Shown here: piece by piece, positions 1 to 12,400 of the stretch
How positions within the stretch are numbered: position 1 is the first letter of the stretch
How the letters are laid out: each line of letters starts with the position of its first letter
Assembly (NCBI GenBank): GCA_022702545.1
Contig: JAHRBC010000002.1
Coordinates: 3,534,001 to 3,598,000 of the forward strand
From: Phycomyces nitens
Lineage: Eukaryota > Mucoromycota > Mucoromycetes > Mucorales > Phycomycetaceae
Length of the DNA stretch: 64,000 nucleotides
Direction of reading: 5' to 3'
Program-made: the position numbers and the translations under genes
The notes under the pieces: generated by a model
Databases searched by the model: none
Seen by the model: only the letters and a program-made list of their open reading frames with translations
What the model was told of the DNA's origin: nothing

Positions 1-1116
1 CTTGAGAATCCGAAAAGTCCTTTGTGTCTATTTGCTTTTGGGCATTTTGACTAATTGGGGCTGCGGTTTATTTTAGTAGCATTTACACTTGCAGTAAAGA
101 TGTAGTAGATAGTAATACGATCGTGTTTCTTATAATGCCCCATGTATTCATTACACACACAACGAAACGACTGCTATATAGGGTATAAGAATATTATTAA
201 CGGTTTGAATCCAATGGATTGGCTTGAAAAAAAAATATCAAGCTATTTCAAATCATTAGATTTTATGAGACTAAAAGTGAAGATAAAACATACCCTATAG
301 AATGTTAGCCATGGGCTGTTCAATAATTATCTCTGTACCTAGAATATTTTATCAAAGTAATGGTATATTACATGTGTGTATTTGCTTATTGTAAAGAGGC
401 TAATATATTTATCTCGGAATTAACTCGTGGTAGACATATAGCTGTTTAATTGCACTCATACTATGAACATTATCAATAACAATATTTGGAATCTTTAAAT
501 GATTATTTACGGTACCATAAAAAATATAAAGATGAGCTTAATTAAAAACGTATTGTATTATATGTTTGTTTGGCCCATTTCTCGTGTCAGGTCCAACGTT
601 AATCATTAAGATCTATAACTTGTTTTTAAATACATATATGTGTAGGTTCGGATTCTAATCTGTATAATATTGATAAATACGGTCCAGATATATATATATT
701 TAAAAAAAAGGTGAAATAGATCAAAATGTCTATTATCATGATTTTAAGCGATTTCCGAAATGATCAAGATATATATCTATATATATATTGTTCATCTAGT
801 CTTTTGCATTTTGTTTTGAGTAGAAATAATCTAGATAGTATATACCGGATGCTGTGTCAGTAAAATAAACATCCTGCTGTATTGATACTTTCTTGCTTTT
901 TTTAAAAAAGAAAAATAGTTTAAAGGCTCGTATTATTACAGATATTTGAGTAAACATTGATGTGTTTACTAGTGTTTCTTATATTTAATCATGATTTACT
1001 TTCTTTTTTAACAAAATTAATGAAAACAGCTAAAAAAAAACCAAGATTATAAAAGGATACCGTACTATAGTAGCAGGAATGATCTTCTTCCTATTTCTTG
1101 CTATTAAGAAATAAAC
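1..1116. other. AT-rich intergenic DNA, no gene seen
   Basis: No open frame with recognisable protein similarity or paired splice signals was found here. The sequence is strongly AT-rich with TATA-like runs around 690-790. It would contain the promoter of the eRF1-like gene that starts at 1117. Confidence 0.5.
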
Positions 1117-2694
1117 ATGGATATTGAAGAGCACATACAAACATCAAATAATTTGTGGAAAACCCACAGTATAATAAAATATATAAATGAGAACCAAAGG
1201 TAAATAAGTCATTTTTGGTAAACTGTCCAAAAGCTAACCACTGCCCAGGTCCTACAAGAAGGACAAATCCAAGATATCTCTCTTGATAGGTACACACAAA
1301 ACGAAATAGCATACCAAGCCATCTCACAAATATATTTTTTTTTTGGCCAATAGCACCTGGAGAGGAAATAGAGAACGTAAAAAAATTTATGCTGAAAGAA
1401 CGCACGTCAGCAAAAGATATAAAGTCTACTGTGCACCGAACATCAGTATTAGCCTCAATTGACTCTACAAAGAAGTCCCTTCAAGCATACTCTGAAGGCA
1501 AGAGTTGATAGCATAATGATACTTTTAAGTTTTTAAACATTTTCTCTTATGCAATAAACTCTACAAAAATAGTCCCACAAAATGGATTGGTAGTGTTTTC
1601 GGGAGCTGCTCAAAGAAAAAAAGAAGAAACCAAAGGGGTAAAGGTCTTATTCGAACCTCACAACCCAATCGCAAAAACCATGTATTTTCGCAACAACTAT
1701 TTCTGCACAGATATCCTGGAAAAACAGCTCGATGTTGACCTTGAGTTTGGCTTTATAATCATGGATGGTAATAGCACATTATTTGGAATACTTTCTGGAA
1801 TTACCAGGAAAATACTTCGAGAGATACGATCAGAGGTGCCAAGCCAAAAAAGCCGCAGAGGAAATAGTTCAAACCATGTATCAAAAATCTGTACCGAGAT
1901 TCGTCACAAGCATATCAAAAGAATTTGCAATCTTGCACTCGATTATCTTGTTAAAGATAACAAGGTACTGTAAAAAATAGTAGAATGTCATTTATCTATA
2001 GATAAAAACAAGTAATAATTGGCTGTAGTGCATTGTGGAAGGAATAGTCTTGGCCGGATCTGGAGGGTTGAAATCAGAACTCTCCAAGTCAAATTTGTTT
2101 GATTGTCGACTCCGAGAAAAGGTTGTCGGCGTATTCAATACGGACCATGGTGGAAAAACCGGGTTTTATCAAGCCATCAAACTATCCGTAAATGTTATAA
2201 CGGAAAGAAAACTGCTAAAAGAGAAGAGGCTCTTGAAATCTCACCACGAAGAGTCGTTGAAAAACTCGGGTAAATCCTGCTATGGCATAGTAAATACCGT
2301 AAATGCGTTCAAGAGCGGTTTAGTTGCCCATTTGTTTATATGGCGTAATTTGAATCATGTTCGCTATGTCCTGAATGACAACAGCAATAATAAGCGCACG
2401 TTTGACATAAGCAAAGAACAGGCAGATGAACTCACATCATGCAGTGTGGAGGATTTTCTTGAAGAATACACTGATATGGAATTGGAGAGTACGACGTCAT
2501 TGGTAGAGTGGATCCTAGAAAACTGTAAACAGTTTGGAACCAAGGTTGATATGGTGACAGAGCTTTCTGAGGAAGGTCTTCGATTTGTTAAGCAATATGA
2601 AGGGCTAGGCGGAATACTCCATTACAAGGTAAATACATATGGTGCTGCTATATTTGAATTGTTCAACCTTTATTCTTGTAGAATAAGTATGTAA
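1117..2694 (+). CDS. eRF1-like protein with altered decoding motifs and lost GGQ
   Basis: Product of about 441 residues, near the normal eRF1 length of about 437. Exons: 1117-1199, 1249-1289, 1354-1497, 1573-1964, 2029-2694; all phases close. The domain order N, M, C of class-1 eukaryotic release factors is followed along its whole length: the N-domain helix, the NIKS region, the FGFIIMDG strand, and a C domain ending in a GLGGILHYK segment. Key motifs are changed. NIKS is DIKS (residues 63-66), GTS is DKS, YxCxxxF is Y-F-R-N-N-Y-F (127-133), and catalytic GGQ is RGN (185-187). The Lys of NIKS and the upstream Glu are kept. The acidic C-terminal tail is missing; a last intron at about 2629-2680 would give a different short tail. 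Intron 3 (1498-1572) seems to have a GC donor. It is a divergent eRF1 paralogue rather than Dom34/Pelota, because it keeps a GGQ-type M domain framework. Ability to hydrolyse peptidyl-tRNA is doubtful (inference). Confidence 0.85.
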
Positions 2695-3869
2695 ATACGC
2701 ACAATCTCAGTACATCTTTGTAAGCACATAATGAATATATATATATATCAAAAAGAATATATCTACTTTCAATAAAAAATAAAGGCATATAAAGTTATAA
2801 AAAGGCTTATGCAGACCCATAGCAGCAATGAAAAGAGACTTTGGGTTTCCCAAAACAAATAGTAAAACTTTTTTTTTACATGGTATACTTTTCTAAGCAT
2901 AAGAATAAGAAATATGCGTTTTTTTTTAAAAATCAATATTTTTATGCTACAACACACCTTTACTTCAGCTATGTATTTTTGGTATTGTGCGCTATTTATA
3001 CTTTCCAACTTGGTGCCAAATTATCGGGTTTCTTCCTTTTAATTGAACCTCATGGTGTTTGTATAGGTATTTTAGTATTTTCAGAAATATCTAAAACTCT
3101 TCTGCTGACATGTTGATGTATGGTGCGATTCAAATAAAAAAAAGTGTTTTACAGAATAGTATAGTATCGACTCTTTATTTTGTTATTTCAATTGGCCACA
3201 GTCATTGTTGGCATTGGAGCTGTATATCTGAACAATCTGGCTATTAAACCAAGACAATATATAGCAACTCAATGGCAAGAAAGTGAATAAGAAATAGAAA
3301 TACAACTGTTATAAATAACAAACAAAAGTAGCTATTTACCTACTTTAAGACCTTTGTCCAACCTTGACACTTTTCAGCTTACAACAATGAGAGAAACAAA
3401 AGATGGAATCCATTGTCTTAAAAGTATAAACATTTGGTGTTTTTATACCTGTTAATCAAGTTCCCAACTAAAAAAAAACATATAACCCTTTTGAAATTAT
3501 TGAAACCTCTAGGCATACATTTAAAATCTACTCAAACCTCCACTGTAAATGAGAATGAGTTGAAATATCGGTGACAACAATTCCAAAATCATCTTATATG
3601 TAATTATAGCTACAGATTTCCGGATAACAATATCCATAATTTCCTTGACCACGTTAAAAACATTGCTCAGATAAAAAAAAAAGATAGCTCAACTGATTTT
3701 GGGACTATATCAATGGATAAATGTTTAAATATAAATACACCGTGCCAAACCTACCTACCTCATCAAAAAGCTAAATATATCAAGTCTTATATCACTTTTA
3801 TTACTATATAGAACTCCCTCAAACACTTTTCCCTCTCTTTCTTCCAAGACTTGTTTGAGCAAAAATACT
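2695..3869. other. Intergenic DNA between eRF1-like and Xrn1-like genes
   Basis: AT-rich sequence without a supported gene. A 91-codon open frame at 2841-3116 has poly-Phe/Lys composition typical of AT-rich noise. The segment just before 3870 is pyrimidine-rich (CCCTCTCTTTCTTCC near 3830), which fits a fungal promoter or leader. Confidence 0.45.
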
Positions 3870-6800
3870 ATGGATCAAAAGAAACATTTTTTCAGTAAAC
3901 TAACGTAAGAAAAGCTCTATACGTATCCAAAACTAGTAACACTTAATCTTTACTATCTTTTTATTAAAGTGATATGTACCCGTCTTGCTTTAAGTTAATG
4001 GAGATTGACGAGAATAAGAAGCGAATTACATCTCTTCATACTGGTGAGTAATTATAAGAACCTTGGCATACCTTTACCAGTGTCTGATACTCTATTCTTT
4101 ATAAACCAATTTGCGATATTTACAAGACAATCTCTATCTTGACATTACTCAAACAATTCACGATTGCTTTGACCTAATTGAGCAGACAAACATCACTCAA
4201 AAAAACTTTCAAGATATCCTTATGGAAGACGTGTTTTCTACAATAGAGCAGGCGGTTGATTACACACATCCAAGAAAATTGTTATTCGTTGTAATCGACG
4301 GTGTACCCCCGGCCACAAAGTTAAACCAACAAAAGTACTCCAGGTCATCCCATACTCAGTTTCTTGATAAAAGACTTGACGTTGATAATGGAGTTTATTA
4401 TAACAAAACCATCATAACACCTGGTAATATACACATATAAAACAAGAGTTAATCACAATTTACTCAACTTGATGTGATTACTAAAGGAACTAGCTTTATG
4501 GAGAAACTGGGAGACTATATTCGTTTTCGTTTATCAGAGAAACTGACTAGCAAGGACCACTGGGAAGGTCTAAGAATCTTGTTTTCAGATGCGTACATAC
4601 CCGGAACAGGAGAATGGAAAATCGTTTCATATATTCGGTCACTTCAAGAATCTCCAACTAATCCTCAAAGACGTCGCCATGTTTTGTGGGGAGCCGACAG
4701 AAAGCTTATACTGATGGGAATGCTATACCGAGATAGCAACATTCTATTTGCAGACAAAGTGTATCAAACGTCAGAAGAAAGGTAGTTGTGCTAACAATAT
4801 TTTTGTTGTTGTTGTGATCGATCTTTAATTGATTGATTAATTGATTCGAAAATATATAGTAGCGAAATCAAGATAATTCATGCCGGGTCCTTGCGAGAAG
4901 CCATTGAACAAGACTATTCTGATCAAAAGACACAAGAAGGATTTGAGTACAATAAAGACTCTCTTATTGCCGACTTCGTTTTACTGAATGTGATCCTGGG
5001 AACTTCATTTATTCCATCCTTATATACATTGAGGCGTATACCTGGAATAATGAACATCGTCTTTTTTTCCTACAAAAACTTTATCTCAAAGTCCAGAGGA
5101 CACCTTTATGAAGACGGATCGATCAATCACGAGCGACTTGGCGAATTCTTTCTTAATCTAGCCGTTATCTTGACACAAGAGGATCTGGTTCAGAAAGCAG
5201 ATGATGTGTTTGCAGCTTCTGAACAATTGGAAGTTGGTTTGTTTATCACAGACTTCAAAAAAGTTGTCAAGGACAAACTTCGGGTCGACTTTCTCAAGTT
5301 TTCTCATGAAAAAAACCAGGTAGATTTTTTTTAAAAAAAATGTATCGGCTCTGTATAAGATTTGTAACTAATATTATTATTAGACAGAATTGCTAAACAT
5401 GCCTGAAAGACAACAACCCATTATTGAGGAGTATCTAAAAGGAATGCACTGGTGTATGGCATACTTTCATTCCAATATTCTCTCATGGAACTGGTACTAC
5501 TTTTACAATCGCACAACACCCTCAATCTACCAAATGGCCAGTATTAAAGAGTACAAGACACCGACATTTAATGTGGGAGAGCCAATGAATCTACAGAGAT
5601 ACCTTTTGAGGGTCTTGCCCGTAAATGATATATATACACACGGAACACCTTACAAGGTATTCTAAAGATTCGTTTTATTTCCTTTGATAAATCAACTGAC
5701 CGATTATCTTTTGACTTCAAGACACAGCAGAAATGCAATGGCAAGGCTTCTAGTAGCACCGAAAGCCCTTACACTCTGAGAGAACCTGAAGTGAATCGAT
5801 ATGAAAAGGATCTAAATACAATAAATGTGCAGAGCATGTATAGCCACAAGACATACTCTTTGAGCAACAGAAGGATTATTCCCAAAGAAGGATACGAGGA
5901 GATTATGCTGCTTCCTAAAGACGGTATTTTGATAAAAGATTTTATGCATCCAGACAAAGACAAAACCAATTCCGAGATATCAAATGCACCTACTGCTAAT
6001 GCTACACTCACTAGTGGCTTCAAGTATGTTTTTGTACATGGATCAACAATGTTTGGAAATTGGGTGTACGATACTTTATCACACGGAGTTAGAGGCGGTT
6101 TGACTGTCAGAATGAACATTCCACTCGATCTCCATTGCTATATGGAACCATTGATTCAATTCGCAGACCTAAATCCAGAAGACTCGACTATTGTTTTTAT
6201 GTCAGAAGATGCGGTAGCAAAGCGTCTTAACGTCCACAAAGAGGCTGTCAAACATATTTCCAGAGACTTTTATGTCGGAAACTCATCAGACATGATAATC
6301 AACATTGGACTCCAGCTTGAGGATAATGATGGATATACGTACATGCTAGATCAAGACGAATGCTTTTATTTTGAAGAGGTTGTAAATTTACTTGATGAAT
6401 ATCTTGAAACCTTTCCTCAGGTGGGCTACTTTGTCCAAAAGCAGATATTCAAGGGCAAGTGGCTAAAAAATAATTACTGTCCTGTTTACTAATACGCCAA
6501 CGTCGCATTCATATCATTAGAACCCAATCCTCAACCAATTCACCCCTGGAACAATAGTCTACCGTACTCTCCAAAAGACATATATAATTGGGTCCAAGCC
6601 AAGATGGCTAACAAGAAGAAAGATCCCACACCCCTCGAGAGTGCAAGTCATCAAATGCTATTGCTAGTTTGTAATCTACTATATTCATAAACTAACTTGG
6701 GTTCTTAGTTGACATTGGAGTTGACCAAAAAAACAGTTGACCGCACCAAAAAGGCAAACAGTGAGAATCCTTTCAGAACCATAACATACAATGTTTCTCA

Positions 6801-7035
6801 AGACGCAATTATGTCCCTTGAAGAGTTTACCAAAACACATGGTACCAAGGAGTTTATGCTTGGAGACAGATGTGTTTACATGGATTTGAGTGAGCAAAAT
6901 GAACATCTCTTTGGTAAAAAAGGAACAGTTATCGGGATTCATGACAATGAGAATATCAAGTTCAAGTTTGATGATGACATTTTTAGATCAAAGTACGTAT
7001 TGAACCAAACGCCCATTAAAAAAGAAAACAACTAA
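3870..7035 (+). CDS. Xrn1-like 5'-3' exoribonuclease, catalytic residues substituted
   Basis: Product of about 879 residues from nine exons: 3870-3904, 3970-4043, 4127-4423, 4487-4781, 4860-5319, 5384-5656, 5722-6454, 6521-6666, 6709-7035. The first exon encodes the XRN-type start (KHFFSKLTDMYPS), followed by DNLYLD, DGVPPATKLNQQ, ITPGTSFM, PGTGEWKI, WGADRKLI and the second conserved region, then a KOW/SH3-like segment (MLGDRCVYM, KGTVIGI) at the C-terminus. In active XRN enzymes seven acidic residues bind the two metal ions. Here D42, D94, E178 and D206 remain, but the positions of E176, D208 and the late Asp (VGNDF) hold Thr176, Lys208 and Ser283. The protein is also far shorter than canonical Xrn1 (about 1,500 residues). 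Intron 7 (6455-6520) has a GC donor (GCAAGT). It is probably a catalytically impaired paralogue, perhaps an RNA-binding protein; loss of activity is inferred. The exon 7/8 junction is the least certain. Confidence 0.85.
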
Positions 7036-7778
7036 TGGATCTGAATATGCATAAAAGTGACCATATAGGAGCTGTATTGAGCACTAGGAACTTACTGCAT
7101 ATTTCCTAGCCGTACATTAGTGTATACTTGCCACCAGGACATGATTTATATTTTCGATTAAACACCATCAACAATAATTGGTTTTATATACACCTCTCTT
7201 TATAAAACTATCCTACATTACTCTTTGCAATACCTGCTAATAAAAAGCAAATTACCATAATATATCACTGCCTTTATACCAAATAAATACGTGAAATCAA
7301 GGATAAAAATGCATCGTCTGATTCAAGTCTTTGGTACAATGAGACTTTATAAAAATTGATTTAGTGGTCAAGAGCCAATGTTCCTTGCAGAAGAATAATT
7401 TAGAGTATATTGTGGCTAAAAAAAACCCCCCCTTTTTTTCCCTGGAATATCTGCAATATGATATAAAGTGTGAGTACAATTGCTACTTGGGTTGAAAACG
7501 ATACTTTATAAAGAATCGTAACATGCCATTTCAGCCAAGTCCAATAGCTTTTAATAAATCATTGCTAGTATTTTGCTATAGCTCAATACCATTTATATTT
7601 AAAAAATCAAAATGGTTAAAATAATGGCTATTTGAAACAGTATTTTCGTGAACAATCTTGTGGAGGAAATTCAAAGCGAGTGTTCAAATTATTCCATGGC
7701 TTGAGGGTTGGATCTAATAAAAAACCAATTGATCGGAATAGATTTTTATTATTTTTCTTCCTCTTTCATCTACACATC
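7036..7778. other. Intergenic DNA upstream of the Stc1-domain gene
   Basis: No supported gene. There is a short C8/T8 tract near 7430. The 3' flank of the Xrn1-like gene and the promoter and leader of the Stc1-domain gene must lie here. Confidence 0.4.
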
Positions 7779-8446
7779 ATGAGTCGTCAAGGTCCTGCAG
7801 GAAAATTCCGCATTCAACCGGGTTTCCAGGATGGCTATGGCACTCAGGGTGCTAATGGTATGGGCTCATAATTCTAATGACATTCAATTCATTCTTATTG
7901 CTTAGATCAATCGCCAAAGTTGAAATCTCTTAGATGTGTCTTTTGCAGCATTGTATGTTTGATTGATCAAGAACTGTTTTTCGATTACTGACGTTGAACA
8001 TAGGACAAGCCTTTAGATGCCTTTTCTCAAACACAGATCCAAAAGGCAACATTCAATCGTAAGCTATACCATGAATCCAATCTACTCATAATTTGCGCGT
8101 TTTTATTGATCATCTTGTTGCCAGCTTATGCTCCTCCTAGCTACAGCAAAGGTCAAAAGGCAAAGCAAATCTCATGCAAGCAATGTACTGCATCAGTCAA
8201 TTGCACATTAACCTGCATGACCTGTTCAAAAACAAAGCCTCTTGAATCTTTTGCCAAGGTAAATATGAATTGTTTATAAATACTATATAACAAGATCTAA
8301 CTCGGCTTATGTGTATATATAAAAAGGTACAGAGAAAGCACGCTGAAAAGGCGCGTTGTTTAAAGTGTATGAAGAAGCGGGAAGAAGAAGATCTTGATGA
8401 CTCTGAGTATGACTCTGATGACGATTCGGATCCTTATGGTCCATGA
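7779..8446 (+). CDS. Stc1-domain zinc-binding protein
   Basis: Small protein of 144 residues from five exons: 7779-7857, 7906-7952, 8004-8058, 8125-8258, 8327-8446. Most exons are too short to stand out alone. The assembled protein has four CxxC pairs: RCVFC, SCKQC, TCMTC and RCLKC. It also has the duplicated KPL-x-x-F phrase (KPLDAFSQTQ and KPLESFAKVQ) followed by KHAEKARC, the signature of the fungal Stc1 domain. The C-terminus is acidic (residues about 128-140). In fission yeast, Stc1 links Argonaute-bound small RNAs to the CLRC H3K9 methyltransferase complex; that role is known for the family, and a similar one here is inference. It is the third RNA-related gene in a same-strand run after the eRF1-like and Xrn1-like genes. 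Start chosen at the first ATG, giving MSRQGPAGKF. Confidence 0.8.
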
Positions 8447-9435
8447 TGGTCTGTTTGTGCATGTTTTCAAAATCAAAACTATTGGAGTTATTTTCTTTAT
8501 CTATGAACAAATTATAAAGCCAAGTTTATATTTTGATAGAATCCAAAAAAAAAAGCCAAACCTTTGGTTTACTGACAAGTATATATTAAACAAAAATAAA
8601 ACAGAATGGTAATAATTGGCACATTGCGTATCAATTCTGAATATTTGCTGAAAGTTATCTTGGTAGTCTTGTATTTTTATGGAATTCTGAGAGGGTAAGG
8701 AGAATGTGATGTCGCTAGCTCATAAATGCCTCAATACCAAGCTTACCAATAAAGTAGTATGTTGCCATTGTCACAAAGACAATCTCGATTAGGGCAGCTC
8801 TAGTATGCAGCAGATTTATTTATTTGTTCTTTATTTTTTATTTTAAAAAGATATATATAAATAGGTATAAATCGAAATTTCGATATTTAGAAAATAATCC
8901 CAAAAGACTATTGGTTATCTGACAGGCGTTGAAGCCAAAGAAAATGAACACAAAAATGCATACCTTTTTTATTAAAAGCGCCCTTTTTGTCAATCTAAAC
9001 CAAAAAGAAGTTTTGCCAACTTGCACAAACAAAACTGCATGTTTACTCGACAAGCATCTCAAACGGCTTTTCTAACCAACCAATTGAAAATCTCGAGAAG
9101 TTGCACTTTGGAATATCGTCATTTATCGTGAATTCCACCTCAACTGTCCAGGCTTTTACTGACGAGGCTTGGAAAATGGCAAAATAATTACTTTATACGC
9201 TATAGAGCCACCATATCACTTTCCGTGTTTGTCTAAATATTCTTGGATATAATAGTGAACTTGTTAAAGGAATTGAAGATCAAGTGTTTGCACCATTTTC
9301 AGTTTACTGTTTTTTTATTTATTTATTAATAAAGAGAAAGCACCCAATATTATGCAAATATACATACATACATATATATACTTCTTTAAAAGAAAAAAAA
9401 TATTAAATATAATTCTAATATGGATGCCTGTGGGC
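8447..9435. other. Intergenic DNA between convergent genes
   Basis: AT-rich, no supported coding region. It holds the 3' flanks of the Stc1-domain gene (+) and the coiled-coil gene (-). The short open frames at 8838-9062 and 8394-8612 show no conserved features. Confidence 0.4.
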
Positions 9436-12400
9436 CTAATTACTACCTAGCCAGCTAGTTGAAAAATGTCCACCGACTTTCCAATCACTGACTCGTTCAG
9501 ATGCGGAAGTCTGTGGCACAGTTCCATCGTAGTTGATTCCAGAAACCCCAGCTGGTGTCAATCTCAAAGGGCTCTTTTGTCGTTGACCCACATCCCGTCC
9601 CAAGGAAGGAACCTGCCTTGCCTTTGCCTTTCGGTCTGTGCCAGTGCTCTGTGATGCTCTGATGACAGGATAGGGAACACGGTGAGACAGCTTTTCTGCT
9701 GTCAATGGTGAGGATCGTGGATAACTTGAAGCTGGTCCATAGCGACTTGTACTACTCTTGACCCGTCGAATATCCATTCCCTGACGCTCCTTTTCCATTG
9801 TAGAAGAAGGCCTAGAGTGATAACTATCATTGTGATCGTCTTGTAACGAGGAATAAGTAGCAGATGCTCCAAATGCCCTCCCCACAAAGTTATTCTGCTC
9901 ATGTGGGTATTGTGGAGGTATAGATTCACAAGATATTGATCTTGGAATTGTTTTTGATACTCTATCTGTTGGATGGTGTGTTGCCTTTTGAAACACCTGG
10001 GCAAACCATGCTAGAGGACCAGAGGATGATTGGGACATATTCGTAGGCATCGTTTCACTCTTCAATTTTTCACGCTTCTGGACAATCTCCTCTTCGACCT
10101 TTTGACCATATTCTTCTACTTTCTTTACGTATTCTACTTGAAGTTCATTCATAGTCGAGCGTAATTGACCCATTTCTTGAAGTAGGTCTTGGAATAGCCG
10201 TAATATCGGAAAGAATGCGTTTAGGGATTCGTTGTGGTTATAGCTGATCTCGTCTTGTACCCAAATGAAACGACTTGAGAGAGCACCTACGTCTGTCAAG
10301 ATGTTTTCAATAATAGAATTGCTCATGCTGCTCAATTCAAATATATCAAATGTTCGCCTTAAACGTCTGTTGAGAGCACGTATATCAGTAGCAACCAATC
10401 TCTGAAGAGTCTGGGAAACGTGTTCTTGTAGTTGGCTATATGGAGATTTTGATTCAGAGCCATCCAGTGGCTGCTGTGGTGCCAATAGCTCTGTTGTAGT
10501 GAGTTGATCCATGTCTTGCACACTCTATTTCATATCACTGTTATAAATACAAGGAATTATTTTGGGGTCATATAAAGGGATACCTTTCTTTTTGAACTTT
10601 CTACAAAGCTTGGTGTGCGACTGGGGCTATTTTCGGCGTCGTTGGGTCCTCCAAGAGAGGCAGCCTTTTCTTTAACCAAGGTTTCATTCTTGTTCTGGCG
10701 CCCATGGTAATGATAGTGGTGGTGAATAATGGAACCAGCAGGGGATGATACTGAGGGTTTTGGATTAGGCCCTGTCTTTGGGCGAGCAGTGTCTTTGCCC
10801 TTTTTTGAGGCTAGAGAGCGTTCTTTGATGGACATTGCATGGAAAGGATGTCTTGAATCTCTTTGAGGCTGAGCTTGTTTGCCTAGTATTGGCTGTTCTA
10901 CCAATTTTACTTCCAGAGGTTTTGCTATCCGACCTCCGTTTGCTCGAAGGATAGGTAGAGAAGGTGCGCTTCTGGAGAGGAAATCGAGATTGTCAGTGTA
11001 GATTGAACTGGCAGTTATCTCCATAAATCTCGGCATTTCTTCGTCTTTGTCGATGCCATACATTTTGTTGTTATATGTTGCTGCCTCAAGATGAGCATCA
11101 TTTAGCTGGCTTTTGCAGTCCATGAGTTCAGTCTTGAATTTGCTATTTGCAGAAGCCAGTTCTTTGACTAGGTCTAAAAGGTGGTTCATATTTGACTGCT
11201 GCATCTCTGGGGTAATTGAGTTTATCACTGGTGCAATCTATAAGAGCGTGCAGATTGTTTGGCCACAATCATGATTATTATAAATGTATATAATATAATT
11301 ATACACATTACCTTTGTATCTCTACAATTGTCTCGAAGGTCTTCTCTGCCTCTCATACGATCATATGCAATCGACATTGCCTCTTTTATATATATATATA
11401 ATATTATTATTATATCGTGTGTTTTAGACAAATCTAATTTGGTACCGATCAACCCAATTGGCTTACCAAATTTTATCATCAGTTTCTTCTGCTTGGACTC
11501 TAACATCAGTTCACTCTTGCGTGTCACTGCTAATTCCTGGTTCATGTCTTCTAACTAGATAACAAGTTCAGACCTCTTGTACTGCTAATTCCAGGTTCAT
11601 TTACCTTTGACCGCAAGGACTCCTCACGAATATCTGACTGCCTGACCATGAATTTAAATACACGCAGCTTCTCTACTTCATTGCACTTCATCTCTAGATC
11701 CTTGGCCAATTGAGCACATTTTGCGTTTGAAATCTCAAGATCAGACATTGTTTCCTTTAATATCTATACAATTGGTTAGGCCTCGTTGGCTGACTGATGA
11801 TAATTACGGAAATTAATAAACATTCACCTTTTGGGCCTTTTGGTGCTCCCATGCTGCCTTTTTGGATTCATGAAGAAGCTCTTGTTTTGAATTCTCGGTC
11901 TCTTCAAGAGACTGTTCTAACCGTGCCACATTTTCATGGCACACATCCAACTACAAAGTTGCATGATGGGTTACACGACGACCCTTTTTGTAAGACACTT
12001 GTTTTTACGAAACGCTTTACCCGCACCTGACTTTGCAATGATTCTGTGACATGTGTAGCTTCGATAACATACGTCTCATGTTTCTGTAATAAGCTTTGAC
12101 CGATTTCTTATGTTGTGAATAGTAAAGAGATATACTTGAATAAGTGAGTCTTCTATTACAGCATGTATCTGTGTATAACAATATCCGGGAATTAAAGAAG
12201 ATTTGATTACCTGCTGCAAGTCTGGTGTCGGACTCGAGTTTCTTTATCGTCTTGTTCAAAGTATCAAGATTCTCGCAATCGGTTTGGCCACAGCAGCCGC
12301 ATGTCTCGAGATAAGACACTGGCGAATTAGTGTTCCCTAGAGTGCTTTTGTAAAGCCATTCCTCAAGAGATTCTTTGATGGATGGTGGAAGGGGGTAATT

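Noticed and set aside
2841..3116. 91-codon frame between the eRF1-like and Xrn1-like genes
   Set aside because: Phe/Lys/Tyr-rich AT-driven composition, overlapped by an equally long frame on the other strand; no motif or splice support.
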